A stretch of 64,000 bases of DNA from Nocardia sp. NBC_01327 (lineage in GTDB: Bacteria; Actinomycetota; Actinomycetes; Mycobacteriales; Mycobacteriaceae). The position numbers and the translations under genes were made by a program. The notes beneath the pieces were generated by a model. The model did no database searches, was not told the DNA's origin, and saw only the letters and a program-made list of their open reading frames with translations. The DNA lies in contig NZ_CP108383.1 of NCBI RefSeq assembly GCF_035958815.1, forward strand, positions 8,308,001 through 8,372,000, given 5' to 3'. Positions 1 through 6,848 of the stretch are shown in pieces; the stretch's first letter is position 1; every line of letters starts with the position of its first letter.

Positions 1-159
1 CTTGGCCAGCCGCGGATCGGGCAGCGAAACGACGCCGGTGTTCGGCTCGATGGTGGCGAAGGGGTAGTTCGCCGCCAGCACGTCGTTGCGGGTCAACGCA
101 TTGAACAGCGTCGATTTTCCGACGTTGGGCAGGCCGACGATTCCGAGGGTGAGACTCAC
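1..159 (-). CDS. ychF: Redox-regulated ATPase YchF (N-terminal fragment)
   Basis: Only the first 53 codons lie in the window; the gene runs off the left edge. Reading from a GTG at 159, the peptide begins SLTLGIVGLPNVGKSTLFNA, with the P-loop GLPNVGKS typical of Obg/YchF proteins, followed by NYPFATIEPN, which matches the switch I region of YchF. YchF is a cytosolic P-loop NTPase of the Obg family that prefers ATP and binds ribosomes. In M. tuberculosis the orthologue (Rv1112) sits next to the DUF6542 gene and ispH; here an 18-kb block separates them. Family assignment is firm; the rest of the protein cannot be judged. Confidence 0.93.
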   Translation of the reverse strand, partial: MSLTLGIVGLPNVGKSTLFNALTRNDVLAANYPFATIEPNTGVVSLPDPRLAK

Positions 160-237
160 GAGAACAAGACTCTACCTGCGCACTTCCGACGGAACGGACT
201 CGGGCCGGACAGTTCGGGCCGTTCGCGCCCGCGCGGG

Positions 238-1506
238 TCAGTCGAGCACCGCGGCGACGGCCGCCGCCAGGGCCACATATCCGGCATCTCGCAGGTGCAG
301 ATGGTCGCCGCTGTCGAAGGCGGGGGCGAGCCGCTCGGGATCGGCCGGATCGGCGAGCACGGCAGCCGAATCCACCACGGCGTCGTATTCGCCCGAGGTG
401 CGAATCCAGTCGTTCACGGCCTTGCGGACGCCCTCGCGGTCGTCGTAGCGGACCCGATCACCGTCTCCGAAGGTGGAACCCGCGGCGGGCGGAATGGTCG
501 CGCCGATGACCCGAATGCCCGCCGCGCGGGCAAGCGCGATCAGGGACCTATAGCCCGCGATCAATTGCTCGGCGGAGACACCGGGGCCCGGACCTCCGGT
601 CGCCAGATTCCCGCCGCCGAGCCAGATGTCGTTGATGCCCTCCAGCACCACCACCGCGCCGACGCCCGGCTGGTCGAGGACGTCGCGGCGGAAGCGGGAT
701 ATCGCGCTCTCCCCCATCCACTGCGAATCGGCGGTCACACAGTTGCCGCCGATGCCGAGATTGAGTATCGGACGCGGTTTTCCCTGTGCGACAAGACTTT
801 CGGCGAGCACCTCCGGGTAGGTGTGGTGCGCGTCCATGGTGGAGCCGACACCTTCGGTCAGGGAGTCGCCCAGCAGGGCCACCCCCGAGGGGCGCGGCCG
901 CAGCTGCTGGGTCTCCACCGCCGCCAGGTAGTAGTAGGACGAGGAGGTCACGGTGAATGCCGTTGGGGCGGTGTCGGATCGATGGTCGCCCCAGGCGAGG
1001 TACGAGGTGCCCAGCACCTGTGCGTGATACGTCCCGGGACCGGTCGGATCGGCGAAGAAGAGCGTCACCGTGAGCAACTCCAGCGGATCGACCGGCATGG
1101 TGATCGGATCGGTGACCGCCGTGGTCCCCGGCGGGATCCGGAACGCCGCCTCGGAACCGATCAGCAACTGCCGCAGGCTGTCCGGATGCACCGCGGCCCC
1201 GCCCGCACTGCGCGCGACGGTCGCCCCGGTCACCTGCAGGGGTTTCGTGCCGAACTGGTTCGACAGTCGCAGGCGGAGCTGGGTTCCCCCGTCGCTGACC
1301 CGAATCACCTGGCGCACCGATTGATTCCCGAATCCGGCCATCGACCAGTTGGGCACGAAGCTGTTGTCGCCCGGCCGCTGCGTTCCGGTCGCCCACACCG
1401 CCTGCCACCCCGGTGCGGAGACCGGGGCGGCGGCGGTGGCCGCGGCGAGAACGACCAGCAGCGCGAAGAGTGCGGCGACAATCCGCACGACAGGGATCGC
1501 CTTCAT
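238..1506 (-). CDS. Secreted SGNH/GDSL-family hydrolase
   Basis: This 422-residue protein has an N-terminal signal peptide (about residues 1-31, positively charged start, long Leu/Ala/Val core, Ala-rich end), so it is exported. The second half is an SGNH hydrolase: block I GDSLTEG with the nucleophile Ser215, a block II GIGGN glycine/asparagine pair, block III GIND, and block V DHLH with Asp401 and His404. The first half (about 35-200) is a beta-rich accessory region common in actinobacterial GDSL esterases of this layout. Likely activity is on an ester in a lipid or carbohydrate outside the cell; the substrate cannot be read from sequence. The ATG at 1506 directly precedes the signal peptide. 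Confidence 0.88.
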   Translation of the reverse strand: MKAIPVVRIVAALFALLVVLAAATAAAPVSAPGWQAVWATGTQRPGDNSFVPNWSMAGFGNQSVRQVIRVSDGGTQLRLRLSNQFGTKPLQVTGATVARSAGGAAVHPDSLRQLLIGSEAAFRIPPGTTAVTDPITMPVDPLELLTVTLFFADPTGPGTYHAQVLGTSYLAWGDHRSDTAPTAFTVTSSSYYYLAAVETQQLRPRPSGVALLGDSLTEGVGSTMDAHHTYPEVLAESLVAQGKPRPILNLGIGGNCVTADSQWMGESAISRFRRDVLDQPGVGAVVVLEGINDIWLGGGNLATGGPGPGVSAEQLIAGYRSLIALARAAGIRVIGATIPPAAGSTFGDGDRVRYDDREGVRKAVNDWIRTSGEYDAVVDSAAVLADPADPERLAPAFDSGDHLHLRDAGYVALAAAVAAVLD

Positions 1507-1594
1507 CAGCCCCCTGCCGACCGGGCCGCACCCGCAAGACCGAGTTCATGCACGCACCCAGCTTGGCACCGAGTGGCCGATTTATCGCGGCGGT

Positions 1595-2224
1595 TCAGGC
1601 GCGCGGGTCGCGGCCCAGGTAACCGAGCAGCTCATCGGCCACGGGAGTGGCGCTCGCGGAATCGGATTCGACGACCGCCGCGTAGGCGCCCCACTGGCGC
1701 AGCGGTTCCACCAGACCCGTTGCGGCGGTGAGCAGATGACCGGCCAGCTCCTCGGTCAGCGGGGACGGCTGCCCGGTCGCGATGGCGATATCCCAGGCGT
1801 GCACCGCCGCGTCGAGGGCGCACATGACGGCGGCGACCGGGGTCGGCAGCGCGCCGTGCGGCAGCGGGGTGGGGACGGTGTCGGCCGCGTCGGTGACGGT
1901 GGACCAGGCGGCGGCGGTCTCTTCGACTGCGGCGGCGACCAATTCGGCCGGAGCGCCGTCGACGGTGCCGGAGGGCGAGAACGGGTCGTAGGCCGGGCCC
2001 GCGCCGATGCCGAGGGACAGGGCGTAGGCCAGCTGGTCGGCGGCGGCGTGCTGCACGACCTGGGTGACGGTCCACTCCGAGCACGGGGTGATCAGCTGCC
2101 ACTGGTCGGCGCCGACACCGGCGACCGCGGTGGTGAGCGCGCCGTAGGAGGCGGCGAGCACATCCCGCCAGACGGGCGCGAGGGCGGCGGCGGGGGTGGT
2201 GGCGGTCTGCGAGTTGGTGCTCAT
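1595..2224 (-). CDS. TIGR03086-type DinB/mycothiol-dependent-isomerase-like protein
   Basis: The 209-residue protein has the features of the actinobacterial TIGR03086 family, a branch of the DinB/maleylpyruvate isomerase four-helix fold: TPCSEWTV near residue 45, a metal-type His in VQHAAAD, and VHAWDIA near residue 140. Members are often presumed to bind a metal and use mycothiol, but most have no proven reaction, and none is claimed here. It is divergent from a WYL-domain regulator 100 bp away, which is the natural candidate to control it. The ATG at 2224 has a modest AGGCAAGA purine stretch upstream. Confidence 0.75.
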   Translation of the reverse strand: MSTNSQTATTPAAALAPVWRDVLAASYGALTTAVAGVGADQWQLITPCSEWTVTQVVQHAAADQLAYALSLGIGAGPAYDPFSPSGTVDGAPAELVAAAVEETAAAWSTVTDAADTVPTPLPHGALPTPVAAVMCALDAAVHAWDIAIATGQPSPLTEELAGHLLTAATGLVEPLRQWGAYAAVVESDSASATPVADELLGYLGRDPRA

Positions 2225-2275
2225 TGTTCTTGCCTCTCAGGTTGTTTCGATCCGTTGAGATAAAGATATGCGTCG

Positions 2276-2298
2276 ATTAGGCTTGTTCTCTTCCTAAT
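2276..2298. promoter_or_regulatory. Candidate operator between DinB-like gene and WYL regulator
   Basis: The 100-bp divergent spacer is AT-rich relative to its surroundings and holds an inverted repeat ATTAGG...CCTAAT with an 11-bp spacer. Its position between both starts fits autoregulation by the WYL protein, but the arms are only 6 bp, so this is a weak call. Confidence 0.3.
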
Positions 2299-2324
2299 TA
2301 ATCGGCCGAACGAAAGGGCACTGT

Positions 2325-3293
2325 GTGACCTCGACCACAACCCGGCTGCTCCGCCTGCTCTCACTGCTCCAGGACCACACCTACACCGGGCGTGACCTAG
2401 CCGAACGTCTGTCCGTCACCGATCGCACGCTGCGCCAGGACATTGCCCGCCTGCGTGAACTCGGCTATCCGGTGCATGCCGAACGCGGCCCGATCGGCGG
2501 ATACCGCCTTGGGCAGGGCGCGAATATGCCGCCACTGCTGCTCGACGACGACGAGGCGGTCGCCGTGGCCGTCGCGGTGGGCCTGGCCGAGGACGGCGCC
2601 ACCGGCATCGCCGATATCGGTGAGAGCATGACGCGGGCCTGGGCCAAGCTGGAGCGCATTATGCCGAAACGCCTGCAGCGCAAGGTGACCGCGCTGCGCG
2701 GGGCCACCGATATCGGCCAGGCCGTCACCGGTTCCATCGAACCCGACGCGCCGGTCCCCGCCGCCACGCTGTCCACCCTCGCCGCCGCCATTCGCGCCGC
2801 CACCACGCTGCACCTCGACGAGATCGAGGTCGAGCCCTACCGCCTGATCAGCTGGCAGCGCCGCTGGTACCTGGTCGCCTACAGCCTGGACACCCACACC
2901 TGGCAGGCCCTGCCCGTCTCGCGCATCGACCGGCTCGCCGCGGCCACCCGCCATTTCGCTCCCCGCCCGCTCCCCGCAGACGACCTGGCCGCCTTCGTCC
3001 TGCGCGAAATCGCCTTCACCGGCTGGGAAGTCCACGCCCGAGTCACCGTCCTCGAGCCCGCCGCCACCGTCATCGCGCGCATCAACCCCACCGTCGGCGT
3101 GGTAGAGCCGATCGACGCCCACACCTGCCAATTGCTCACCGGCGCAGACAGATTGGAGACCATTGCCATCTACCTGAGCATGCTCATGATGGATTTCCGG
3201 GTGGACAGCCCACCCGAGCTGGTCGACCACATTCGCACGCTGGCCCGCCGCTACACAGCCGCCACCCCGCCGTTCCCGGCGAACGGCGAATGA
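2325..3293 (+). CDS. WYL-domain (YafY-like) transcriptional regulator
   Basis: A 322-residue regulator with an N-terminal helix-turn-helix (about residues 8-55, RLLRLLSLLQ followed by GRDLAERLSVTDRTLRQDI, then the wing GGYRLG at about 60) and a WYL domain (about 130-210) containing the naming triplet in RRWYLVAYS and SRIDRL. WYL domains sense ligands, sometimes nucleic acid or nucleotides, and control HTH activity. The chosen GTG at 2325 follows a GAAAGGG ribosome site. The stop codon ends at 3293 and the convergent permease stop starts at 3294, so there is no gap. Its likely target is the divergent DinB-like gene. Confidence 0.88.
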   Translation: MTSTTTRLLRLLSLLQDHTYTGRDLAERLSVTDRTLRQDIARLRELGYPVHAERGPIGGYRLGQGANMPPLLLDDDEAVAVAVAVGLAEDGATGIADIGESMTRAWAKLERIMPKRLQRKVTALRGATDIGQAVTGSIEPDAPVPAATLSTLAAAIRAATTLHLDEIEVEPYRLISWQRRWYLVAYSLDTHTWQALPVSRIDRLAAATRHFAPRPLPADDLAAFVLREIAFTGWEVHARVTVLEPAATVIARINPTVGVVEPIDAHTCQLLTGADRLETIAIYLSMLMMDFRVDSPPELVDHIRTLARRYTAATPPFPANGE

Positions 3294-4130
3294 TCAGCGG
3301 CCGCCGAGGCCGGACATGGCTATGCCCTTGACGAACGAGCGCTGGGCCAGGGCATAGAGCAGCAGCAGGGGCAGGAGCAGCAGAATGGCCGCGGACATGA
3401 GCAGCGGCCAATTGGTGGAGTACTGGCCCTGCAGGCGGATCAGGCCGAGCGTCGCGGTGGCGTATTCGTTGCGCTGGATCATGATCAGGGGCCAGAGGAA
3501 GTCGTTCCAGACGGTGATCCAGGTGAGGACGGCCAGGACCATGACGGCGGGGCGGGCGTGCGGGAGCAGGACGCGCCAGTAGATCTGCCAGGGGGTGCAG
3601 CCGTCGAGGGTGGCCGCCTCTTCCAGTTCGGTGGGCAGGGTCTGGAAGAACTGGCGCATGAGGTAGGTGCCGAAGGCGCTGCCGAACAGGCCGGGAACGA
3701 TCATGGACCAGGGGGTGTCCATCCAGCCGAGGGCCCGCATGAGCAGGAATTGCGGAATGACGGTGACGGTCAGCGGCACCATGAGGGTGGCCAGATAGGC
3801 GAGGAAGAGCGCCTCGCGACCCGGAAAACGCAGGCGGGCGAAGGCATATCCGGCCAGTGAGCAGAAGAAGACCTGGCCTGCCGTCACGCAGCCGGCGTAG
3901 ATGACGGTGTTGAGCAGCATGCGGCCCAGCGGAATGGCATCGAAAACATCGGCGTAGTTGGACCATTGGGGATGCGCGGGCAGCGGGGTCGCATCGAGCA
4001 GTTCGCCTTCGGACTTCAGTGATGCTGAGACCGCCCAGAGGATCGGCAGCAGTGCGCACCAGGCCACCGCGATCACGGCCAGGTAGATCAGCGCGCCGTT
4101 CAGTACGCGACGGCCGGGAGTTCGCCTCAC
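3294..4130 (-). CDS. Carbohydrate ABC transporter permease (MalG type)
   Basis: A 278-residue inner-membrane permease of the CUT1 sugar importer family. It has six predicted membrane segments and the cytoplasmic EAA loop EEAATLDGCTPWQIYWRVLL near residue 180, which docks on an ATPase subunit. It is the last gene of a three-gene unit: binding protein, MalF-type permease, MalG-type permease. The GTG start at 4130 overlaps the stop of the preceding permease by 4 bp (GTGA), so the two are translationally coupled. No ATP-binding gene is present on either side, so the ATPase must come from elsewhere, as with shared MsiK/MsmX-type subunits. Confidence 0.92.
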   Translation of the reverse strand: MRRTPGRRVLNGALIYLAVIAVAWCALLPILWAVSASLKSEGELLDATPLPAHPQWSNYADVFDAIPLGRMLLNTVIYAGCVTAGQVFFCSLAGYAFARLRFPGREALFLAYLATLMVPLTVTVIPQFLLMRALGWMDTPWSMIVPGLFGSAFGTYLMRQFFQTLPTELEEAATLDGCTPWQIYWRVLLPHARPAVMVLAVLTWITVWNDFLWPLIMIQRNEYATATLGLIRLQGQYSTNWPLLMSAAILLLLPLLLLYALAQRSFVKGIAMSGLGGR

Positions 4131-5119
4131 AGATCCGCCTCCGCACGCCGCGAGAGCCGCAGCTGAATCAGTGTGAGCACCAGCAGAATTGCGAATATCA
4201 CCCAGGCCAGGGCCGAGGCGTAGCCGACCTCGTAGAAACGGAAGGCGTTCTGGAACAGCATGATTCCCAGCACATAGGTGCCCGTCTCCGGCCCGCCATT
4301 GCTGCCCGTCAATGCGTACGCCTGATCGAACGCCTGCACCGAATTGATGATCGTGATGACAAAAACGAAGGACAGCGCACCGCGAATCAGCGGCACGGTA
4401 ATCGACCGGAAGCGCCGGAACGCACCGGCACCGTCGATTTGCGCTGCCTCATAGAGGTTTTCGGGCACACCCTGCATGGCGGCCAGCAGAATGACCGTCG
4501 CGAAGGGCACGCTTTTCCACACGGTGACCAGGCTGAGCGATACCAGCGCCCAATCCGGATCGGTCAGCCACGGCACGGGTCCGAGGCCGATCCAGCCCAG
4601 CATGCGATTGAGCAGCCCGTCATCGCTGGCGAAGATGAAGCGAAAGACCACCGCCATCGCCACCGTGGAGGCCACCAGCGGCAGGAAGGCGATCGTCCGG
4701 AACACCGCGATACCGGCCAGTTTCCGGTTCAGCAGGGCGGCGATAGCGAGGCTGATCACCACGGTCGGCACCAGCGTCAGCACGGTGAACACCGCCGTAT
4801 TGCGCAGCGCGATATAGAACAGCGGGTCGGCGGTGAACAGCCGCCGATAGTTGTCCATACCCACAAACCGCGGTGCGCTGAACAAATCCCACGAATGGAA
4901 GCTCAGATAGAGCGAGAAGCCCAGCGGGAACAGCAGAAACACGGCTACGGCAGCCAGATTCGGCGCAATGAACAATGCTCCGGCCCGCGCCCGCCGCCTG
5001 GCCAGCGCCGTAGCGCCCGCCCGGCCACGACCCCGCTCGGCAGCGGGCGGCCGCGCCTCGGCTCCGGCGGCAGACTCCCCGCTCAGTAGGCCCGTCGCGC
5101 CCCGCTCCGGGCCGCTCAT
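4127..5119 (-). CDS. Carbohydrate ABC transporter permease (MalF type)
   Basis: A 330-residue permease partnering the MalG-type protein. After an Ala/Arg-rich cytoplasmic tail of about 55 residues come six membrane segments; the EAA loop reads YEAAQIDGAGAFRRFRSITV near residue 225. The ATG at 5119 overlaps the binding-protein stop in an ATGA arrangement, so this start is preferred over longer in-frame starts that would overlap the binding protein extensively. The pair forms the transmembrane pore of a CUT1 importer for a sugar or glycoside; the substrate cannot be told from the permeases alone. Confidence 0.9.
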   Translation of the reverse strand: MSGPERGATGLLSGESAAGAEARPPAAERGRGRAGATALARRRARAGALFIAPNLAAVAVFLLFPLGFSLYLSFHSWDLFSAPRFVGMDNYRRLFTADPLFYIALRNTAVFTVLTLVPTVVISLAIAALLNRKLAGIAVFRTIAFLPLVASTVAMAVVFRFIFASDDGLLNRMLGWIGLGPVPWLTDPDWALVSLSLVTVWKSVPFATVILLAAMQGVPENLYEAAQIDGAGAFRRFRSITVPLIRGALSFVFVITIINSVQAFDQAYALTGSNGGPETGTYVLGIMLFQNAFRFYEVGYASALAWVIFAILLVLTLIQLRLSRRAEADL

Positions 5120-6429
5120 GTCGCCGCCCGCAGTACGGCGTCGATATCGGTGGCGGTCCGGCCGCCGAGCGAATCCGCGGTCGCCGCACCGCGCAGCACC
5201 CGATTGCAGCCGCGTTCGAGCAGCGCCTCCACCTTTCCCCACTGGGGTGTGACGGCCATTTGACGCGAGTTCGCGGGCCCCTCGGTGAACACCTCCAGAT
5301 TCCGAATGCCGCGATGGGCATCGGCGAAACCCGTGGTGTGCATGGCGGATTTGAGCACCGGCACGAACAACCCGGATGCGGCGATCAGGGCCTGACCTTC
5401 CGGCCCGGTCGCGAATTTCACGAATTCCCAGGCTTGTTCGCGGCGCGGGCTGGCGGCCGCGATGGCGAGTCCGGTGCTGCCGACGTCGGTCATGGCCCCC
5501 GGTCCCCCGTGCGGTCCGACCGGAAGCACGGTGACATCGAAGTCGAGCCCGTCGTGCCCGGTGAATTCCGAATACAGCCAGTGCCCGCCCATGAGCATCG
5601 CGGCCTTACCACTGCGGAACAGGTCCTGTGCCGAAACCGATTGCCGGTCACCGACACTCGGCGCCACCCCGTGCCGCACCGCGAGGTCGGCATAGAACTG
5701 CAGCCCTTCGGCGAAACGCGGATCGCCGATATTGGTGCGCACCGGCTGCACGGGCGGACTGAACCATTCGGCCCCATTGTTCATTCCGAAGCAGGCGGCC
5801 GAGAAGTACGGCACCCAGGCATCCACAAAACCCCACTGCTGCGTGCGGCCACCGGAATCGCGGCGGGTGAGTGCGGTGGCCGCCGCCAGGAATTCGGCGT
5901 AGCCCCAGGCCTCCGACCACCGTACCGGTGGCTGAATTCCGGCCTCCGCGAACAGTTTTCGGTTGTAGTAGAGGAATACCCCCGACCATTGCTCCGGCAG
6001 GGCGTACTGCCCGCCCCGCCACAGGAAGGTGTCCCGCAGCGGCGCGTACCCGTCCGCGTGCAGTTCGGCCGCATACCGCGGATCGCGGTCGAGCAATCCC
6101 TGCAGATCCACCAGTACGCCGCGTTCGGCGAGCCCGGCATAGAGCAGCTCCCACGACATCAGCACATCCGGGCACTTGCCACCCGCGCAGTAGGTGAGCA
6201 TCTGCTGCAGCGGATCGGGCCCGGACATGATCGTGCGGATCGTGATATCCGGTCGCCGCCTGCGGAATTCGTCGATGATCTTCAACCGCGATCGCGCCTC
6301 CTCCGGGCGCGCCTGGAAGAAGAAGGTCACCGCATCGTCGTCACCACCGCCGCAGCCGCTCATGGCCGCCGCCAACGCCGCCGTTGCCCCCGAACGGAGC
6401 AGGGTGCGGCGAGTGATGTTGCCGTTCAC
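5116..6429 (-). CDS. Extracellular sugar-binding lipoprotein of ABC importer
   Basis: A 437-residue family 1 solute-binding protein. The N-terminus has a twin-arginine motif, TRRTLLRSG, then a short hydrophobic stretch and a lipobox-like MSGC, so it is probably a Tat-exported lipoprotein anchored outside the membrane. The mature part shows typical features of sugar-binding proteins, for example YYNRKLFAEAGI in the middle and GKAAMLMGGHW later. The GTG start at 6429 has almost no ribosome site of its own; it overlaps the TGA of a 14-codon upstream ORF that does have one, which is why this start was chosen. It delivers substrate to the two downstream permeases. Confidence 0.88.
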   Translation of the reverse strand: MNGNITRRTLLRSGATAALAAAMSGCGGGDDDAVTFFFQARPEEARSRLKIIDEFRRRRPDITIRTIMSGPDPLQQMLTYCAGGKCPDVLMSWELLYAGLAERGVLVDLQGLLDRDPRYAAELHADGYAPLRDTFLWRGGQYALPEQWSGVFLYYNRKLFAEAGIQPPVRWSEAWGYAEFLAAATALTRRDSGGRTQQWGFVDAWVPYFSAACFGMNNGAEWFSPPVQPVRTNIGDPRFAEGLQFYADLAVRHGVAPSVGDRQSVSAQDLFRSGKAAMLMGGHWLYSEFTGHDGLDFDVTVLPVGPHGGPGAMTDVGSTGLAIAAASPRREQAWEFVKFATGPEGQALIAASGLFVPVLKSAMHTTGFADAHRGIRNLEVFTEGPANSRQMAVTPQWGKVEALLERGCNRVLRGAATADSLGGRTATDIDAVLRAAT

Positions 6430-6470
6430 GGTGTGTCGAGCATGCGTAGCTCGGCGCCGACGAGAGTCAT
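6426..6470 (-). CDS. 14-residue leader peptide coupled to the sugar-binding protein
   Basis: The ORF ATG(6470)...TGA(6426) encodes MTLVGAELRMLDTP. It is preceded by AGAGGAGA with a 6-nt spacer to the ATG, one of the better ribosome sites in the region, whereas the binding protein that follows has none. The leader's TGA shares two bases with the GTG of the binding protein (GTGA). This is the layout of translational coupling: ribosomes ending the leader restart on the main gene. There is no run of one amino acid that would suggest classical attenuation. The peptide itself may have no function. Confidence 0.55.
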   Translation of the reverse strand: MTLVGAELRMLDTP

Positions 6471-6848
6471 CGCAGTCTCCTCTGTCGTGGAAACACGGAT
6501 CCGGGGCCACGTGACGCAGGTCTCGAGCCAGCATGGCAGCATACGGAGAGCAACCTGCGACACGCGGAGAACACGCGGACTCGCGGGACCCCACGCCGGA
6601 TCTCGTCACCCGCGTTCCCCGGCGCACACGTCCGCCGGGCCACCCATACCTGTCGGTACGACACTTGGTGAACGGCTGGAGAAAGCCCGGCCCAGGTGAG
6701 CCGAGTCGGCTACGTTTGTCCCATTTCGCGTAGACCCACAGCACGTAGATCCACAGCACGTAGATCCACAGCACGTAGATCCACAGCACGTAGATCCACA
6801 GCATTCAGATCCGCAGTACTCAGATACGCCGCACGGGAGGGTTGTCGC
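6471..6848. other. 378-bp divergent intergenic region upstream of sugar importer and cstA
   Basis: This spacer separates the leader ORF of the sugar importer (minus) from cstA (plus). It must hold promoters for both. The right third is a 15-bp tandem repeat described separately, ending next to the cstA ribosome site GGGAGGG (6835-6841). I see no RNA gene and no other convincing ORF. Confidence 0.6.
6730..6834. repeat. 15-bp tandem repeat (7 units) in cstA 5' region
   Basis: Seven head-to-tail 15-bp units with consensus GTAGATCCACAGCAC. Units 2-4 are identical, units 1 and 5 differ by one base, and units 6 and 7 are diverged. The array ends immediately before the cstA Shine-Dalgarno. The unit is a multiple of three, so the frame stays open upstream of cstA (encoding RRSTA repeats), but the good ribosome site and homology point to the ATG at 6849 as the real start, placing the array in the promoter or leader. 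Confidence 0.9.

Noticed and set aside
5120..5242. Longer start for the MalF-type permease
   Set aside because: It would overlap the binding protein by over 100 bp, while ATG 5119 gives the usual ATGA overlap.
6730..6834. Origin-like DnaA box cluster
   Set aside because: Only 7 of 9 box positions match in each unit, and no replication gene is nearby; mentioned only as an aside.
6696..6848. 51-residue RRSTA-repeat N-terminal extension of CstA
   Set aside because: The repeat unit is a multiple of three so the frame stays open, but the family N-terminus and the GGGAGGG site both place the start at 6849.
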